Shown here: positions 10,667-21,517 of the stretch, piece after piece | How positions within the stretch are numbered: position 1 is the stretch's first letter | Layout: each line of letters begins with the position of its first letter | Origin: Scytalidium lignicola | Lineage: Eukaryota; Ascomycota; Leotiomycetes | Reading direction: 5' to 3' | DNA: 30,166 nt | Assembly (NCBI GenBank): GCA_002812745.2 | Contig: NCSJ02000451.1 | Location: 1 to 30,166 of the forward strand | The notes under the pieces: model-generated | What the model was told of the DNA's origin: nothing | The model's database searches: none | What the model saw: the letters and a program-made list of their open reading frames with translations, nothing else | Position numbers and translations under genes: made by a program

Positions 10667-12303
10667 GATTGAAAGTGTTGAGAATTGCACGCGTGAATCT
10701 TTCTTCGCTCGCACACGAGGACTGCTTTGTCGAATGCCCTGGAGATACCAGGGAAAGTTAAAACAACGCGGCGAACCCTTGAAGTTATAGCTGCAGGGCT
10801 AGACAAGATTTATGCACGGATTTCGTGACACGGGGTTCTGGCCTGGACCTTGGCCGTTAAATCAGTCGAGGGAAAGATAGGCAAGACGATAAAGCTGGCC
10901 GTTCTCTAGGTCCCTGCATGGTGATTGACAATAATTCGGAAGGCAGCCGATTGACAGATAACAGTCACAATAATTCCTCTGCATATCACGTTTTCAATGG
11001 GCTAGTGCCTAACTCTAACCCCCCGTCGTTAGCCTCAAAGACGGAGTGGAGAATGCACCTAATCAGATGCTGCTGCATATCTGTCAAAAGTTTCCGAAAA
11101 GATCTCAAATGGCAGATGGTTCCATTTGCGCACCATTCCTTCCCATTAACCGGTGAGGATCCTAAGTTATCTTGACAAAGACCTCCAGCAATTGTTCAAT
11201 AAACCCGCCATACACGTAACCTCATAGGCCAGAAGGCGAATATACGGCAGTGCATTTCCGGCCAGCAGATAAGCTCGCCGCGGGCCGGCGGGCGATCTTC
11301 TTCAGCAACCACAGCACGGTATTACCGGGTACCAAGAACAGCTTAAGAACCATCACAGTCGCAAGTCCAAGAACAGCCTTGGTGAACCGCCAACCCACTC
11401 TTGGCGACTCCGGCAGTCGCGGGGCCTTCTGCTGACAAGAGGCTGGTGCAATGGAACGAATCATCCATTGATGTTGGGGCAGCCGTCACACCCCAGAGCA
11501 AGCCACGGCTCCGGCAGTGCGAAAACAACGTGGCAAGGAGATCAATACCCTCGTCTTCTCCACCTTCTCATCTCTCCTCTCCACTCCCAGCTTATCTCGT
11601 ACGGTATGTCCATCTGCACCCTAAGTGGCCAGCCACCAATAGATATTACTCAAATGCTAAGTTAGAGAAAATATTAACGCCGGCAATTCCGATAGAGGGC
11701 CTAGGCATCGGAGTAGAACCGAAGAAGCAACAGACAGTGGTCAAACTGGACCGGCAGATGTGGTTAGAACGCGTGAATACTCAGCGACTGACAGAAAATC
11801 GGGCCATCAAACATACCAATTTAGATATCATCCAGTACCGGGAACCCTACCGTCGGGTCTGGCATCGGGGCTGGGCTGGTTGGTTGTTTGGTAGCTTGTC
11901 GTGCTTGTTAAGTTGCTGCTTTCAAAGTAGGTTACGAGTACTGAAACATTTCAGACAAACTTGCGACTGCGCCCGCGTTATCTTATCGGGCAGCATGGTC
12001 GGCCGTGACGCCCCNAAAAAAAGTTTCCCAAGAATGGGGCAAATGGAAAGAAATAAGAATTATTCAAAACCCGCCGGAAAATGACACTTTTCAAGCAATT
12101 TCCATACGTAATTTATCCAGCAGGTCCAGTCAAAAAGCTCTCTACTTTGAGGGTCTGGTGTTCGGCCTGTTGGTCTTCTGTCGTAGTTTCGTTGGCTTCG
12201 TGTATATGAATTCATCCTCTTCTGCCAAGTGAATCTGTATAGCCCCTCGATTTCAGAATATTCACCTGTTTTCTCACTCGTTAGTTACAAGTTTTAATTC
12301 GGT
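10667..12303. promoter_or_regulatory. Divergent intergenic region, permease/hydantoinase, with GATA-type motifs
   Basis: 1.6 kb lies between two divergent genes. It contains at least six HGATAR motifs (binding consensus of AreA-type nitrogen regulators): 10875-10880, 10887-10892, 10956-10961 and 11267-11272 on the + strand, and 11978-11983 and 11983-11988 on the - strand. It also has a GC-rich block around 11260-11310 and an N beside an A-run at 12015. A 227-codon open frame at 11401-12084 has no family features, crosses the N, and is more likely chance. Nitrogen control is an inference from the motifs plus the gene functions. Confidence 0.4.
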
Positions 12304-13955
12304 ATGGGTTCTATTGCAGCTTCGTTAGAGTGCGATCTTCTGATCACAAATGGAATTATTGTATGTTTTCATTTTGCTTACCTCTGGTTGGTCTTCATGT
12401 GTGCTGAGTAATTATCCAGGTCTCACCGAGCGAGCTGATATATCCGCCTGCCTCAGATATTGCAGTAAAGGATGGCAAGATCCTCTGTATTGGCGCCCTT
12501 AAAGGCATCTTCCAGGCAAAGAAAGTTGTGGATGCAGAGGGCGGATTTGTGACTCCAGGTGGTGTAGACACTCACGTTCACCTAGACCAAGGAAGTCTAC
12601 TTGGCGGGGCAATCGGGGACAGGTTCGAGACAGGCACCAGGAGTGCAATCGCTGGAGGCACAACCACCGTTGTTTGCTTTGCATTCCAAGCCAAAACAGA
12701 TGAAAGCGTACTTCCGGTTATAGAAAATTATCATACAAAGGTAAGCACATAGCAACTATCGTCTTTCCAAGGTTGCTAATAAAAACAACTAAAGGCAGCT
12801 GGTCTGTCTTACTGTGATTATGCCTTCCACTTGATCCTTACGAATCCTACACCCACAATCCTCCAAGAAGAGTTGCCAACTCTAGTTGAGCAAGGAATCA
12901 CCTCCGTAAAACTCTACATGACCTACGACCGTCTGAAGCTCGCCGATCGCCAGATTCTCGACGTAATGCTTGCAACGCGTGCTCTGGGAATGACTACCAT
13001 GATGCACGCCGAAAATGCAGATATGATAAGCCTCATTATCGAGCAACTATATGAGCAACAAAAGGGTGACCCCTATTACCACGCTGTTTCGCGTCCCAAG
13101 ATAGCTGAAGACGAAGCCACTTTCCGCGCCATCTCGTTGGCTCAATTAATGGATGCCCCGATCTTGTTAGTGCATATCTCATCGGGAGTTGCAGCAAAAC
13201 ACATCCGAGAAGCCCAGACCAAACTTTTGCCAATCCATGCAGAGACATGTCCTCAATACCTCTATCTTCTTTCCGAGAATCTCAAGGCCGAAAACTTCGA
13301 GGGTGCAAAGTACGTGTGCTCTCCACCTTTGAGAGAAAGTGAGTCAGATCTCGAAGCTCTATGGGAGGGAATCGCAAATGGAACTTTCACCACCTTGTCC
13401 TCAGACCATTGTCCATTCGACTTCAAACACCCTCTAGGTAAACAACTAGGATTGAAAGATGGAGTATCTCGATTTACGGAAATCCCCAATGGTCTTCCGG
13501 GCATCGAGACTCGCATGCCTCTTCTTTACAAAGGAGCCCAAGAAGGTCGCATTTCCATACAAAAGTTCGTCGAGGTTACTTGCTCCAACCCCGCGCGACT
13601 CTACGGTCTAAACACCAAGGGTGCCGTTGCAGCAGGCTACGATGCAGATATCGTCATCTGGTACAAGGATTCATCATTCGAGCCTTTCGCGTTGAAAAAT
13701 GAGATGCTCCACCACTACGTCGACTACACCCCCTTTGAGGACACAACATTCGGTAATTGGCCTCGTTACACTATTTCTAGAGGAGATATTGTCTATGCTC
13801 GCGATGAAGGTGGAATAGTGGGCAGCAAGGCACATGGTAAATTCGTGAAGAGAATCAAGGGCGGTTTAAGACAGCCTAGGAACAAGTTTGAGAACGAGTG
13901 GATTCCTCAGTATAAGGGAAGGATTCCAAATGGTGAGATCAGCAAGACTAAATAA
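12304..13955 (+). CDS. Dihydropyrimidinase / hydantoinase-type cyclic amidohydrolase
   Basis: Three exons: 12304-12360, 12420-12740 and 12795-13955 (512 aa). Introns are 59 bp (GTATGT...CCAG) and 54 bp (GTAAGC, GCTAAT branch site, AAAG), both phase 0. It is an amidohydrolase-superfamily enzyme that opens a cyclic ureide such as dihydrouracil or a hydantoin. The binuclear metal site is complete: His71 and His73 in DTHVHLDQ, the carbamylated Lys165 in SVKLYMTYD, His197 in MMHAEN, His253 in LVHISSG and Asp330 in SSDHCPF. The substrate loop CSPPLR and the IPNGLPG motif (position of the DHPase IPNG segment) are present. Allantoinase is less likely, because the CSPPLR...DHCPF pattern is dihydropyrimidinase-like. 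It is divergent from the NCS1 permease gene. No targeting signal is apparent, so it is probably cytosolic. Confidence 0.9.
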
Positions 13956-14448
13956 GTTAGAAAAAATGAATTGCAATTAAATACTAGAAAATTTTAATGA
14001 GACAAAAGGTTGGATACGGNAAAAACGTGCTCGCCTTCAATGGTTCGTATTGGAAGCTCATATAATAAGTGCAGAAAGACGATGCACAGAAAAAATACTG
14101 GACGTAGACTAGTGATTACAACTGATGAATTAGTGATCCTAAGACGTAATTCTGTTTTAACCTATCAGTGACACTCGTACGATGGTCAGAAGATGCTAAA
14201 GGAGAAGAATGAGATTTGCTGGCTTTCAAGATATATTTAGAGTAATTAAATGACTAATTTAGACATCTCGATAACTTAGTTAAAACCCCACTAGGCATTT
14301 GAAAACCCGTTACGATCTGAGCTGTGCGTAATCTTGCATTAGGCTTTACTACGTTATATTTTACTAATAAAATAATCTAAAAGATACTTTCCTTAAGTGC
14401 AATAAACTCTAGTTGGCTAAGTTTTGTTAAGTAGTATAAATGTAAGTA
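13956..14448. other. Intergenic; nothing recognised
   Basis: This AT-rich 3' flank of the hydantoinase gene runs up to the transposon boundary. It has an N beside an A-run at 14020. I see no gene, RNA or repeat. Confidence 0.5.
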
Positions 14449-14479
14449 CGTAAGGGGGTGCGCAAAATGAATCGCGCAC
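14449..14479 (+). repeat. Left terminal inverted repeat of the Tc1-like element
   Basis: It reads CGTAAGGGGGTGCGCAAAAT followed by GAATCGCGCAC. It matches the reverse complement of 15734-15763 except for one extra G in the G-run. Confidence 0.85.
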
Positions 14480-14568
14480 TTTAGCAAGGCGGTGAAGCCA
14501 ATGTATTACTACTTTTATAAACAAATATTGTTTACTTTTATCCTTCCTTATTATTTATTACTATTTTA

Positions 14569-15633
14569 ATGGCTTGGGATACTCTTACTCGTGTTCGTTA
14601 TAAAACCAAAATAGAAGATGGATATTCTAAACGTCAAGCAGCTCAAAATTTACAAGTCCCTGAATCAACAGCTCGAGGGTAACTCCAAAAGGGAGATTAT
14701 GTACAAAAGTCAACTGGCCGACTGAAGAGCATTCCTGATTCTACAGTCCTTGCAATTATCTACTAGTTTACTGGCCATTATAAACAACGGATTTTCTCTC
14801 CTAAACAAATCAAAAAGGAATTTAATTTAAGAGCATCTAGATCTACAATTTTGAGAGCATTAGCACGATTTGGATACCATTACCATATTCCTGATTGCAA
14901 GCCTGGAACCTCTGCAAAAAATAGGTTATTACAATAAACCTTTTGCATTGCAAATTAGGATCGACTACTTTAGTATTAGAGGAATAGAATATACACAGAT
15001 GAAACTATTATACGTACAGATATGCTCAGATGTTAACGATTACTTAGAGCTAGGAGTAAAAGGCAAAAGCTTGATTGTATTCAATTTACATTTCATTCTA
15101 GCCATCAGTCTATTATGGCATAAGCTGCAATTGGTTATAACTACAAATCAGAGCTTTACTTTGTTTTATATAAAGGAGAAGGCAAAAGATTCACATAATA
15201 GAAGTATGCAAAGCAAATCCTTGAAAAGCCATTGAAAGAGATATTTGAGGTAAAGTAATTAGAACAAGGTTTCAAAACACAAGAAGTATATTAATGTGTG
15301 GAGGATAACAGCCAAGTGCATGGCAAAAAGAACACAGCTAAAAATGGAGGGCTGTGCAATGGTATTGGAATTAAATGCTATATCGATTCAATTGATTGGC
15401 CTCCTCAATCCCCTGATTTGAATCCTATTGAAAACATATGACAAGTCCTTAAGCAATTGCTTAGGAATCGTAAACCAGCGGGTGGGTGGAAGTTGGAGGA
15501 TCTTAAAGCAGCCATGAAAGATATATGGGAGAATGAAATATCAATTGAGCGGCATATTAACCACTTTATTGATACTATGCCTGAACGGATAGCCAAGGTC
15601 GGGCTACGAAAAGGAGGCCCTTCAGGGTGGTAG
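14569..15633 (+). pseudogene. Tc1-like transposase, many in-frame stops, no frameshift
   Basis: The ATG at 14569 and the final TAG at 15631 are in the same frame (355 codons), typical of Tc1 transposases. About a dozen internal stops interrupt it. The N-terminal helix-turn-helix is visible (KIEDGYSKRQAAQNLQVPES). The catalytic landmarks are YTDET (first Asp), CVEDNSQVH (second Asp) and WPPQSPDLNPIEN (Glu). The stop after NPIENI is TGA where the family has Trp (TGG), the change expected from G-to-A decay. The region after the Glu (LKAAMKDIWENEIS, YID-like...MPERIAKV, KGG.SGW) is the usual C-terminus. The second Asp and the Glu are separated by 41 residues, unlike the 34 of classical Tc1. Confidence 0.85.
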
Positions 15634-15635
15634 GA

Positions 15636-15676
15636 CAGTAGTAGTAGTAGTAGTAGTATGGTGGTGGTGATGGTGA
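15636..15676. repeat. (AGT)n / (GTG)n microsatellite inside the transposon
   Basis: About seven AGT/GTA units are followed by GTGGTGGTGATGGTGAT, directly after the transposase stop codon. Confidence 0.9.
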
Positions 15677-15733
15677 TAAAACAGCAATATAAGATTCATT
15701 AATTAAGGTGGCAGAATTACCTCGCTTGCATGG

Positions 15734-15763
15734 GTGCGCGATTCATTTTGCGCACCCCTTACG
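15734..15763 (-). repeat. Right terminal inverted repeat of the Tc1-like element
   Basis: GTGCGCGATTCATTTTGCGC followed by ACCCCTTACG. It is the inverse copy of the left end at 14449-14479. Confidence 0.85.
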
Positions 15764-16404
15764 TACATTGTTGTATAACTAACTCTATTTATAGTAGTCA
15801 AGGGGATATTAGCAAGTGCTAAGCCACAAAGCTGTAACAAATCCTTACATAAATATAACTTAGTTTTTTTTATATATATAAAAACTAGAAATATAAATAA
15901 AAACAATAAACTTTTTATATTTTAAAAAACAACATAAATTTGTTTATATATACAATTTTATGTTAGTTTTGATTTGGNTTTTTTTTATTGTTGATCTTAC
16001 ATCTTATCTTTAGGCCATGCACTATTGTTGTGCCCACATATTCTCTTCCACAATATCTTAAGTTATTGGATGCATGATTACTAACAAATTGTATGGGCTA
16101 TTGTTAATCGAAGAGCGCCGGCATCGGTGAGGAGTTTAGCCGGAGTGTCCCTAAGAGTGCCTTTAAGTAAGTGCTGAATGTCTTTGGCTACTCTTTATAT
16201 ATTTGAGCTTGTATCAGTGGCATGACTGTAACTACAAGCAATAGTAAAGCGGAAGAATAGATACGGTATTTTGATAAAATACTGAACTAAAGAACTAAAA
16301 CTACAAAACCTCCAGAGGGAGCATTTAAGTACAATTGCCCGTTCGCTCCCAATGCCCCGCACGTGACGGCCACGTGCCAGGTCTGTAGACCCAAACCGTA
16401 ACAA
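15764..16404. other. AT-rich intergenic; no gene seen
   Basis: Long A/T runs occur from 15860 to 16000, with an N beside a T-run at 15978. No coding or RNA feature is supported. The last part is the 3' flank of the SnoaL-like gene. Confidence 0.5.
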
Positions 16405-16982
16405 TCAGTCTTTCTCTTCCATAGCTTTAACCCATGGTGCGGTATCCTAAAAGTTAGGTGAGTATTAATGTATTCAACATCATAGAATATAACTAATACT
16501 CACACCCCAGTTCCTGTAAGCTACAGCACGTGGATTTTTGGCTGTTGCACTGTCAAAAACAATCTGTGCCGTGAACTCAGCTGACACCTCCTTGCCGCTT
16601 TTGAAATGAGCAGTTATCTTGCCCTGGACTAGGATATTACTATAATCTTGTCGAGCTGTGAACAGCTGGACGACTTCGAGCTTCCGACGGTCTATAAGTT
16701 TCCAAGAATCTTCACGACTCTTGATAATAGCTACACTAACAATTAACCTTTTTGGTCGAGTGAATACAATAGAAATATCGTTTATGGCCAATATATACCT
16801 TCTCTGCCTTGTATTACTTCACTCATTCTATACATTATGCTGTTTTCAGCGAACAAATCTGCGAATTGGAGACTTGCTTCCTCTCCCTGAGTGTCAGCTA
16901 AAGTATAGTACTTGGTCAGCCACATCGCTAACCATTCTTGCATTACTCCGACATCCGGGAGGCTTGTGTTTTCAAGAGCCAT
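16405..16982 (-). CDS. SnoaL/NTF2-like small protein of the aromatic cluster
   Basis: Three exons on the minus strand: 16982-16799, 16730-16504 and 16446-16405 (150 aa). Intron 1 is 68 bp (GTATAT...GTGTAG); intron 2 is 57 bp (GTGAGT, CACCTAAC, TTTAG). Both restore the frame, and the last exon gives the short C-terminus GDTAPWVKAMEEKD. Features are LAMWLTKYYTLADTQGEEAS, FADLFAE, MYRMSEVIQGREAI, KITAHFKSGKEVSAEFTAQIV and AVAYRNWGD: one NTF2-like cone domain, common in fungal clusters as a small cyclase, isomerase or accessory protein. It shares a 659-bp divergent promoter with the monooxygenase, so the two are probably co-expressed. The reaction is not predictable from sequence. Confidence 0.85.
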
Positions 16983-17641
16983 GACGTTGCAGTGGAAATT
17001 TATATGCGTTTATAGTTGTTTTGGAGAGGTCGACGAATTGAGTTTATGAAAGGAGGTTCGTAAAAGGATTTAGTAAAACTGGCGAGAAAGGTTCTTAAAC
17101 TGTTGGTCTGTAAATTAGTCTTTAGGATGGTACACGTATATTTCCACTTCTGCACTACAAATTTTATATCCGGACGTTTTCCCGATATCTAATATACTAA
17201 ATACAGTTCTCCAATTTCGGGATCTGCTTTCGCTCGGGTTAGTAAGCTTTGCTCCTTAGATGCTATTCGAATCGTTAGTAAAAGAAATCATTGATCTTCG
17301 GATATAAGTTCATCTGTTCCCGAAGAACGGACATTTTTATTTCTGTTAGGCACATTTCCCGAGAGACGCTCATACACATGAATTTCGGACCTCCGAGCTC
17401 CGTACCTGTCAAACAGATTCTTTTTGTGGGCTTAGTATACCACAGTTAATACACCTAAATGCATGACGCACGCTTTGGGTATCTCCTTGGGCACCACTAA
17501 AAAGCACTTAAACACAGGATTTGTGCTCACTAGGAATTAGACCACCTTCCTAACGGCCCTTACCCATAACCCTATTAAATTTGCAGGTCAGTGCTTCCAA
17601 AAAGAAAAGCTTTATTGATATTTCTATTGAATATCAAAACA
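16983..17641. promoter_or_regulatory. Divergent promoter SnoaL-like / monooxygenase with repeated TTCGG motif
   Basis: The region carries multiple CGG/CCG-containing motifs resembling those in the other divergent promoter of the cluster. They are ATATCCGGA (17166-17174) facing CCCGATAT (17181-17188), TTCGGGATCTG (17216-17226), GATCTTCGGATAT (17293-17305), TTCCCGAA (17317-17324), TTTCCCGAG (17355-17363) and TTTCGGAC (17383-17390). CGG half-sites are what Zn2Cys6 activators bind. I infer operator function; it is not proven. Confidence 0.55.
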
Positions 17642-19680
17642 ATGGCCGAGAAACTAGTTAACGGAGATTCCAACACTGGTTCTCATAGCGATGCAGCTAA
17701 CGATGCGTTCATTGAAACCCTTCCAGATGATTGTGTCTTCATTGCTGGTGGGGGCCCCGTGGGCTTGACATTAGCTGTGTCTTTGTCCTACTATGGTATT
17801 AAATCCCTTGTTCTTGAAAGGAATGATACCACCACAAGGTGCTAATGGTATCCCTACTAACCTCTTGATTGTAAATTAACATTCCAAGATGGCCAAAAAT
17901 GGACTTGACAAATGCTCGCTCCACGGAGACATTTCGAAAGCTTGGATTGGTGGATTCTCTCCGAGAGCAAGGTATAGTTCTACTTTGAGTTTGCGTGCTA
18001 TGGGTTCTACTGACATGATTCCTGTGGTCAGGTGTACCTTCACATGTACCATATCGCTGTACTTTCTGCACCGGGATTAGGGGGAAGTTGATCACAGAAT
18101 GGAAGTTTCCAAGTGTCGATGAATGGCGAAAAGTCATAGCTGAGAAGAATGATGGATCACAGCCTCTCGAACCTTGGCAACGACTATCCCAAATCATTTT
18201 CGAAGCATGGCTAAAAGACATCTGTGACAAGGACCCATTAATTGATCTCCGCTTCGGGTGGAAAGTAGAATCTGCAGAAGAAAGAGATGAAGGAATTAGA
18301 GCAACTGCTACTGACAAGAATGGGAATACTCATACATTCAATGCTAGATACGGGGTGGGCTGTGACGGCGCATCTAGCAGGATCCGTCGTAGTCTTGGAA
18401 TTCCCCTCATTGGTGGACCAGCGTGAGTATAATACACCATATATAACGACTGATACTAATGCCAAAGAGGCCTGGATACTCTCTCCTTGTTCATTTCAAA
18501 TCTGGTGATGTAGGAAATCTACATAGGCACGGTAACTTCTGGCATAAGTTCATTATAACTGAACACGGTTTCGCAGGTGCCTTCATTTCCCAAGATGAAA
18601 ATGACACCTGGACCACCCACTCTCACTTCCCTTGTTGATGTTAGTGTAGATGATAAAGCTTCTGATCAAGCTATTTTCGAGATAGCTGGCGGTAATGGAG
18701 AACCATATAAGTTGGAAATTGATAATGTACTAGTTCGATCTACTTATCGACCAAACCTTGTGGTTGCTACGCAGTTTATGGGACCTAAACGCCATCTTTT
18801 TCTTGCAGGAGATGCGGTACATCAAAATATCCCCACTGGGGGGTACGGGATGAATATGGGCTTGGCAGATGCCTTTAGTATCGCGACGAAACTGGCAGGC
18901 GTACTTCATGGCTATGGAGGCTCTCACCTCCTGGAGTCGTACCAACAGGAGAGATGGACCGTGGCGCTGCTCAGTGTTGAACGCGCTGGCTACCATCTGA
19001 GCGTCCACCAGAAGCTTAATGAAATTTTAGCACAGAATTGCAAACACCTTGATGCTGACTCAGAGCAGGGACGAAACTTGAGGAGAGAGATACACGAGTA
19101 CTACCAAAAGCATGACGGAGAGAACAAAGATCTGGGAGTCGAGATGGCGTATATCTACCACTCTAAGGTGATCATTCCCGAGGATCCGTCCACAGAGCCT
19201 AAGTTCAACCCCAGGAACTATGTTCCGTCCACCTGGCCAGGTATCCGTGCCCCTCATGTGTATCTCCAAGATGGGACCGCGATATTCGATCTCTATGGGA
19301 AGCATTACACTCTGGTTAATTTCTCGACTCGAGCGGACCATGGTGCCAAATTCTTAACAACCAGCGCTGAGGAGCGTGGGGTCCCCCTGAAGCATCTCGA
19401 GCTCCAGGAAGAGACAAATGCGCGAGAAATTTGGGGCAAAGACCTTGTCCTTATTCGCCCAGATGGTCACGTCGGATGGAGAGGGGATTCAATAAGTGAC
19501 ATGTCCTCTGCAATACGTATAATTAAAGTTGTCGTAGGCATTCAATCTGTTGAGAACGGTCCGTCCTTAGACACAGATCTTGAGAAGGAGAAGCAGCGCA
19601 AGCCTTTTCCGGGCACGAAGGAACTATTTATACAGTATCCAAATTTTAAGGTGGAAAAGCTAGGGGCTTTTCAACAGTAG
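17642..19680 (+). CDS. FAD-dependent aromatic monooxygenase (phenol hydroxylase-like), one frame break
   Basis: Exons are 17642-17838, 17889-17971, 18032-18422 and 18470-19680. The introns of 50, 60, 47 bp have good donors (GTGCTA, GTATAG, GTGAGT) and branch sites. The product would be about 626 aa. The FAD-binding motif GGGPVG is at residues 36-41, followed by the strand ending LVLERN and the family signature R-W-P-K-M-D-L-T-N-A-R-S across the first intron. CDGASSRIRR and FLAGDAVHQNIPTGGYGMNMGLADA complete the flavoprotein pattern, and a thioredoxin-like C-terminal domain follows (18900-19680). It should use NAD(P)H and O2 to hydroxylate a phenol-type ring. In exon 4 the frame shifts at about 18627-18632, in a CCC run: upstream reads ...DENDTWTTHSHF, downstream VDVSVDDKASD. 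One surplus base explains it, either a sequencing error or a true null allele. Confidence 0.85.
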
Positions 19681-20493
19681 TAGCGAAGCCACTTCGATTT
19701 ATATCGCAGATAGACGCGTAAATACAAAGATGTTTCAGACATCTAGACAATTCCTGCTATGACCTAAGTAAACCTCAATATTGTAGAGCAGCTCACAATC
19801 GTGTCTGAGTGTTAGAGTTTTCTCGTTTTAAATGCTGTGGAGCTCCAAGAACAATTGTGTTATATATATTGTATTATAGTTACAGTATAGGATATCAATC
19901 AAATCCATACTTCACTTCCATTGTGTTGTATTGCAATCGATGCATAACTACCTTACCAGGCCGAACAGGCCTGATGGGCTGCAGCTCTAATAGATGGCGT
20001 GGGTAATTGTTACGGGTTAGAGCGCATGAGGTAGCGACAACACGCATACAAACTGTATGGCACAGAGCTTCATTTATTGTTACAGACTATATTAGATTAT
20101 ACACTGTAGCCCTCAGTGGTTATGATACGTGATATATACCCTAGGTCACTCACATTCAGTTTACAACTACACCCTGCAAGAACACTATCGAGGCATTAAC
20201 TTTGAGGATTTCCTTCATTTCACAACATAAGAGACACTCTGACGGAATGGGTTATCCTTTTCGAAGCGTGGGATTATGATCTTTAAGTATATGAGATTGG
20301 GCAAAATCTATCTGAAAATCCAATACTTGCTTATCATTATAATATCTAGCTGCTTTACGACATCCTGAAATCGTGAAGCCAGAGTAACATCTTACTGAAT
20401 TGTAAGTGTCACTTGGTGTCATCAATACTAGCAGTACTATCTCAAAAGNTTTTTCGTTCAAAAAATGTTCTGTCTCAGTCGGTCTTTATTCTT
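19681..20493. other. Intergenic between convergent genes; possible old repeat
   Basis: The 3' flanks of the monooxygenase (+) and the FAH-family gene (-) face each other. At about 20008-20110 there is a segment resembling 1830-1895 (TGTATGGCACAGAG block), possibly a relic of an LTR beginning with TGTTACGG. An N lies beside a T-run at 20449. No gene is seen. Confidence 0.4.
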
Positions 20494-21517
20494 CTAATTC
20501 TCAAACATCATCTTATTCTTTATCCGTCCAATTTTAGAGATCTCAATTTCAACGATATCGCCGTCTTTTAGTATTGATGGCGGGTTGCGAACAATTCCCA
20601 CTCCACTAGGCGTCCCGGTCATAATTACTGAGCCCCGTCGAAGTGTCATTCCCCGAGTCAAGTGCCTTATAATGGTCCGCACATCAAAAATCAAGTCATC
20701 TGTACTGGCTGATTGTCTTAGCTCGCCGTTAACCCAGGTCTTGAGGGATAGAGCTCCAGGGTCTGGAATTACGATCCGTGAGGAAATGGAAGGACCTAAC
20801 GGTGCAAATTTGTCGAAGGACTTTGCGTAGCCATGCTGTCCGCCACCATGTTGTTGCTGTTGCCAGTAGCGAGAAGATACATCATTGCCAACCGTGTAGC
20901 CCAAGACAAATTCCGAGGGGTCGTCATCTGGTGAGAGATTCTTACAATCTTTCCCAATTACGATGCAGAGCTCTCCCTCGTAGTCTAATAACAAGGCTTC
21001 TTTGTTGATGGGAATGTCTTCGTAGGGTCCGGCAAGTGTGTCTGTAGATTTGCGTGAGAAGAGCGTGAGATTGATTCAATATGACGAACACATACCGGCA
21101 CACTTCGTAAATACTATAGGATGTGGAGGGATTGGCACCTTATCATAGACCGAAGAGTTTTAGTTTGCAAGCGACGGGTAGATATCGCAGATGTCTAGGA
21201 AACTACATACATCTCCTTCCTTCGCGTGCTCTCGATAGTTTAGCCCAATGCCGTGGATTATGGGAACAGAGGTTAGGGGAGACAACACCTGTAGACAATG
21301 TCAATCTCCCTGTCGTGTGATAGACTGAATAAGGTACCTCGGAGATCGTCGCTTCTTCATCAGTTAGACGAAAGTTTTCGTCCCAAGGGTCAACACCACT
21401 GTATATTGGCACGGTCTTTCCCACAAGATCCGCTTCCCATGGGATTTTCGAGGCTTCACCATGGTGGATATGACCTAGAACGTCACGAAAGCGCACAAGG
21501 CGGTCAAACTGAGCCAT
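20494..21517 (-). CDS. Fumarylacetoacetate hydrolase-family protein
   Basis: Four exons on the minus strand: 21517-21338, 21288-21211, 21138-21096 and 21041-20494 (282 aa). Introns of 49, 72 and 54 bp have GTACCT, GTATGT and GTATGT donors. Exon 2 supplies the family strand IIHGIGLNYREHAKEGD and exon 3 the PPHPIVFTKCA segment. Metal ligands are visible as Glu122 and Glu124 in DYEGELCIVIGK and Asp154 in GYTVGNDVSSRYWQ. Later landmarks are LKTWVNGELRQSASTDDLIF, GMTLRRGSVIMTGTPSGVG and LKDGDIVEIEI. The family contains C-C hydrolases, decarboxylases, tautomerases and hydratases acting on ring-cleavage products such as acylpyruvates. Next to a ring-cleavage enzyme, a role on the opened ring is the natural inference. 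It shares a 414-bp promoter with the VOC gene. Confidence 0.9.

Larger units (their letters stand above)
14449..15763 (+). mobile_element. Tc1-like DNA transposon, complete ends, inactive
   Basis: About 1.3 kb bounded by near-identical terminal inverted repeats of ~30 bp (left 14449-14479, right 15734-15763). A TA lies just outside each end (14447-14448 and 15764-15765), as expected for Tc1/mariner target duplication. The interior is a full-length but stop-ridden transposase of the DDE_3 / Tc1 type. Because both ends survive, it could in principle be moved by an active relative. Confidence 0.85.

Noticed and set aside
11401..12084. 227-codon open frame upstream of the hydantoinase
   Set aside because: It runs through an N at 12015, lacks domain features and overlaps an equally plausible minus-strand frame. 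It is probably chance in a promoter region.
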